From CAYMGQ01 sp964390055 (GTDB taxonomy: Bacteria; Bacillota; Clostridia; Peptostreptococcales; Natronincolaceae), in NCBI GenBank assembly GCA_964390055.1, contig CAYMGQ010000039.1:1-6983 (forward strand): DNA of 6,983 nucleotides, written 5' to 3'. The notes beneath the pieces are model-generated. The model did not search any database and had not been told where the DNA came from. It worked only from the letters and a program-made list of their open reading frames with translations. Every line of letters begins with the position of its first letter. Positions within the stretch are counted from its first letter, which is position 1. Shown piece by piece: positions 6,563 through 6,983 of this stretch. Position numbers and translations under genes: made by a program.

Positions 6563-6797
6563 TAGAACAACTACCTGAAAAAATCGCTAAATATTCAAGT
6601 TATTAGTCTACCTATGAGGAATTGAAACTACGGCCTATCCACCGCCAATGTAAACCGCGTAAAAGTTATTAGTCTACCTATGAGGAATTGAAACTTTGTA
6701 TTTCAAAATCTGCCTTGAATTCCTTCCCGCGTTATTAGTCTACCTATGAGGAATTGAAACGGGGAATTAGTGCTGGCCATGGATGCAGCCGTAAAGC

Positions 6798-6827
6798 GTT
6801 ATTAGTCTACCTTTGAGGAATTGAAAC
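6798..6827 (+). repeat. repeat 7, single-base variant at position 16
   Basis: This repeat reads CTACCTTTGAGG where the others have CTACCTATGAGG. The A-to-T change falls in the 3' side of the short repeat stem and should weaken it, which might reduce Cas6 processing at this unit. Confidence 0.95.
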
Positions 6828-6863
6828 ATGAATCGAAAAGAGGTGAAACGTTCTGTAGAAGGA

Positions 6864-6893
6864 GTTATTAGTCTACCTATGAGAAATTGAAAC
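6864..6893 (+). repeat. repeat 8, single-base variant at position 21
   Basis: This repeat reads TATGAGAAATTG where the others have TATGAGGAATTG. The G-to-A change is 2 nt before the expected Cas6 cut (between positions 22 and 23, given an 8-nt handle). The 8-nt handle itself is unchanged. Confidence 0.95.
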
Positions 6894-6983
6894 GCCAGCT
6901 TTTCTCCTTGCAGACTTCCTGAAAAATACAGTTATTAGTCTACCTATGAGGAATTGAAACATGAAATTCTCGACCACTCGTCA

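Larger units (their letters stand above)
6397..6983 (+). CRISPR. type I-B CRISPR array, leader end, continuing beyond the window
   Basis: There are nine 30-bp repeats, starting at 6397, 6464, 6533, 6599, 6665, 6731, 6798, 6864 and 6931. Every repeat ends in ATTGAAAC, the expected crRNA 5' handle. The eight complete spacers are 37, 39, 36, 36, 36, 37, 36 and 37 nt. A ninth begins at 6961 and is cut after 23 nt. Repeats 1-3 open with GTTGATAGAC, repeats 4-9 with GTTATTAGTC; the rest is the same except for single changes in repeats 7 and 8. The orientation is + strand, with new spacers expected at the left end beside the leader. All visible spacers are different from one another. I could not assign a target to any of them by eye, and no PAM can be inferred without protospacers. 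Confidence 0.98.

Noticed and set aside
6761..6797. Spacer 6 read as GISAGHGCSRK, resembling the start of an N-acetylmuramoyl-L-alanine amidase (phage lysin)
   Set aside because: Another frame of the same spacer, GELVLAMDAAVK, is equally open, and 37 nt is too short to choose. A database match would be needed.
6494..6930. Spacers 2 and 8 both begin GCCAGCT, and spacers 3 and 8 share CCTGAAAAA
   Set aside because: Matches of 7-9 nt among eight spacers are weak, the rest of each spacer differs, and there is no sign of duplicated spacers.

Overview
The window holds most of a type I-B CRISPR-Cas locus, all on the + strand: the 3' end of cas6, then cas8b, cas7, cas5 and cas3, then a leader and the leader-proximal part of a CRISPR array that runs off the right edge. 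The DNA is AT-rich, the ribosome binding sites are strong (AAGGAGGG, GAGGAGG, AGGTGATC), and the repeat ends in GAGGAATTGAAAC. This points to a Firmicute, most likely one of the Clostridia or relatives. Repeats of this kind are familiar from thermophilic Clostridia, but the genus cannot be fixed from the sequence.

Layout. 1-84 is the last 27 codons of cas6 with its glycine-rich loop. 85-208 is a short intergenic stretch with a possible 9-codon minicistron whose stop runs into the cas8b ribosome binding site. 209-2209 is cas8b (666 aa). Inside it, a near-consensus Shine-Dalgarno and an in-frame ATG at 1802 would give a separate 135-aa small subunit (Cas11b). 2214-3179 is cas7, 3190-3873 is cas5, and 3861-6218 is cas3 (HD nuclease plus helicase, 785 aa). 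The gaps are 4 and 10 nt, and cas5 and cas3 overlap by 13 nt, so this is one tightly coupled operon. 6219-6396 is the leader, with a perfect 19-bp inverted repeat. 6397-6983 contains nine 30-bp repeats, eight complete spacers of 36-39 nt and the start of a ninth.

How the parts work together. By family knowledge, the array is transcribed on the + strand and Cas6 cuts each repeat, leaving an 8-nt ATTGAAAC handle on each crRNA. Cas7 subunits coat the crRNA, Cas5 caps the handle, Cas8b recognises the PAM, Cas11b fills the belly of Cascade, and Cas3 is recruited to nick and unwind the target DNA. All interference functions are present. The adaptation genes (cas4, cas1, cas2), which usually lie between cas3 and the array in this subtype, are missing from that place.

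Points worth a second look are the internal Cas11b start, a repeat-type switch (the three leader-proximal repeats differ from all others at the same three positions), the leader palindrome, the missing adaptation module, the minicistron before cas8b, and the lack of any paired-cysteine zinc motif in Cas8b. I see no wholly new system here; the novelty is in the details of a known one.
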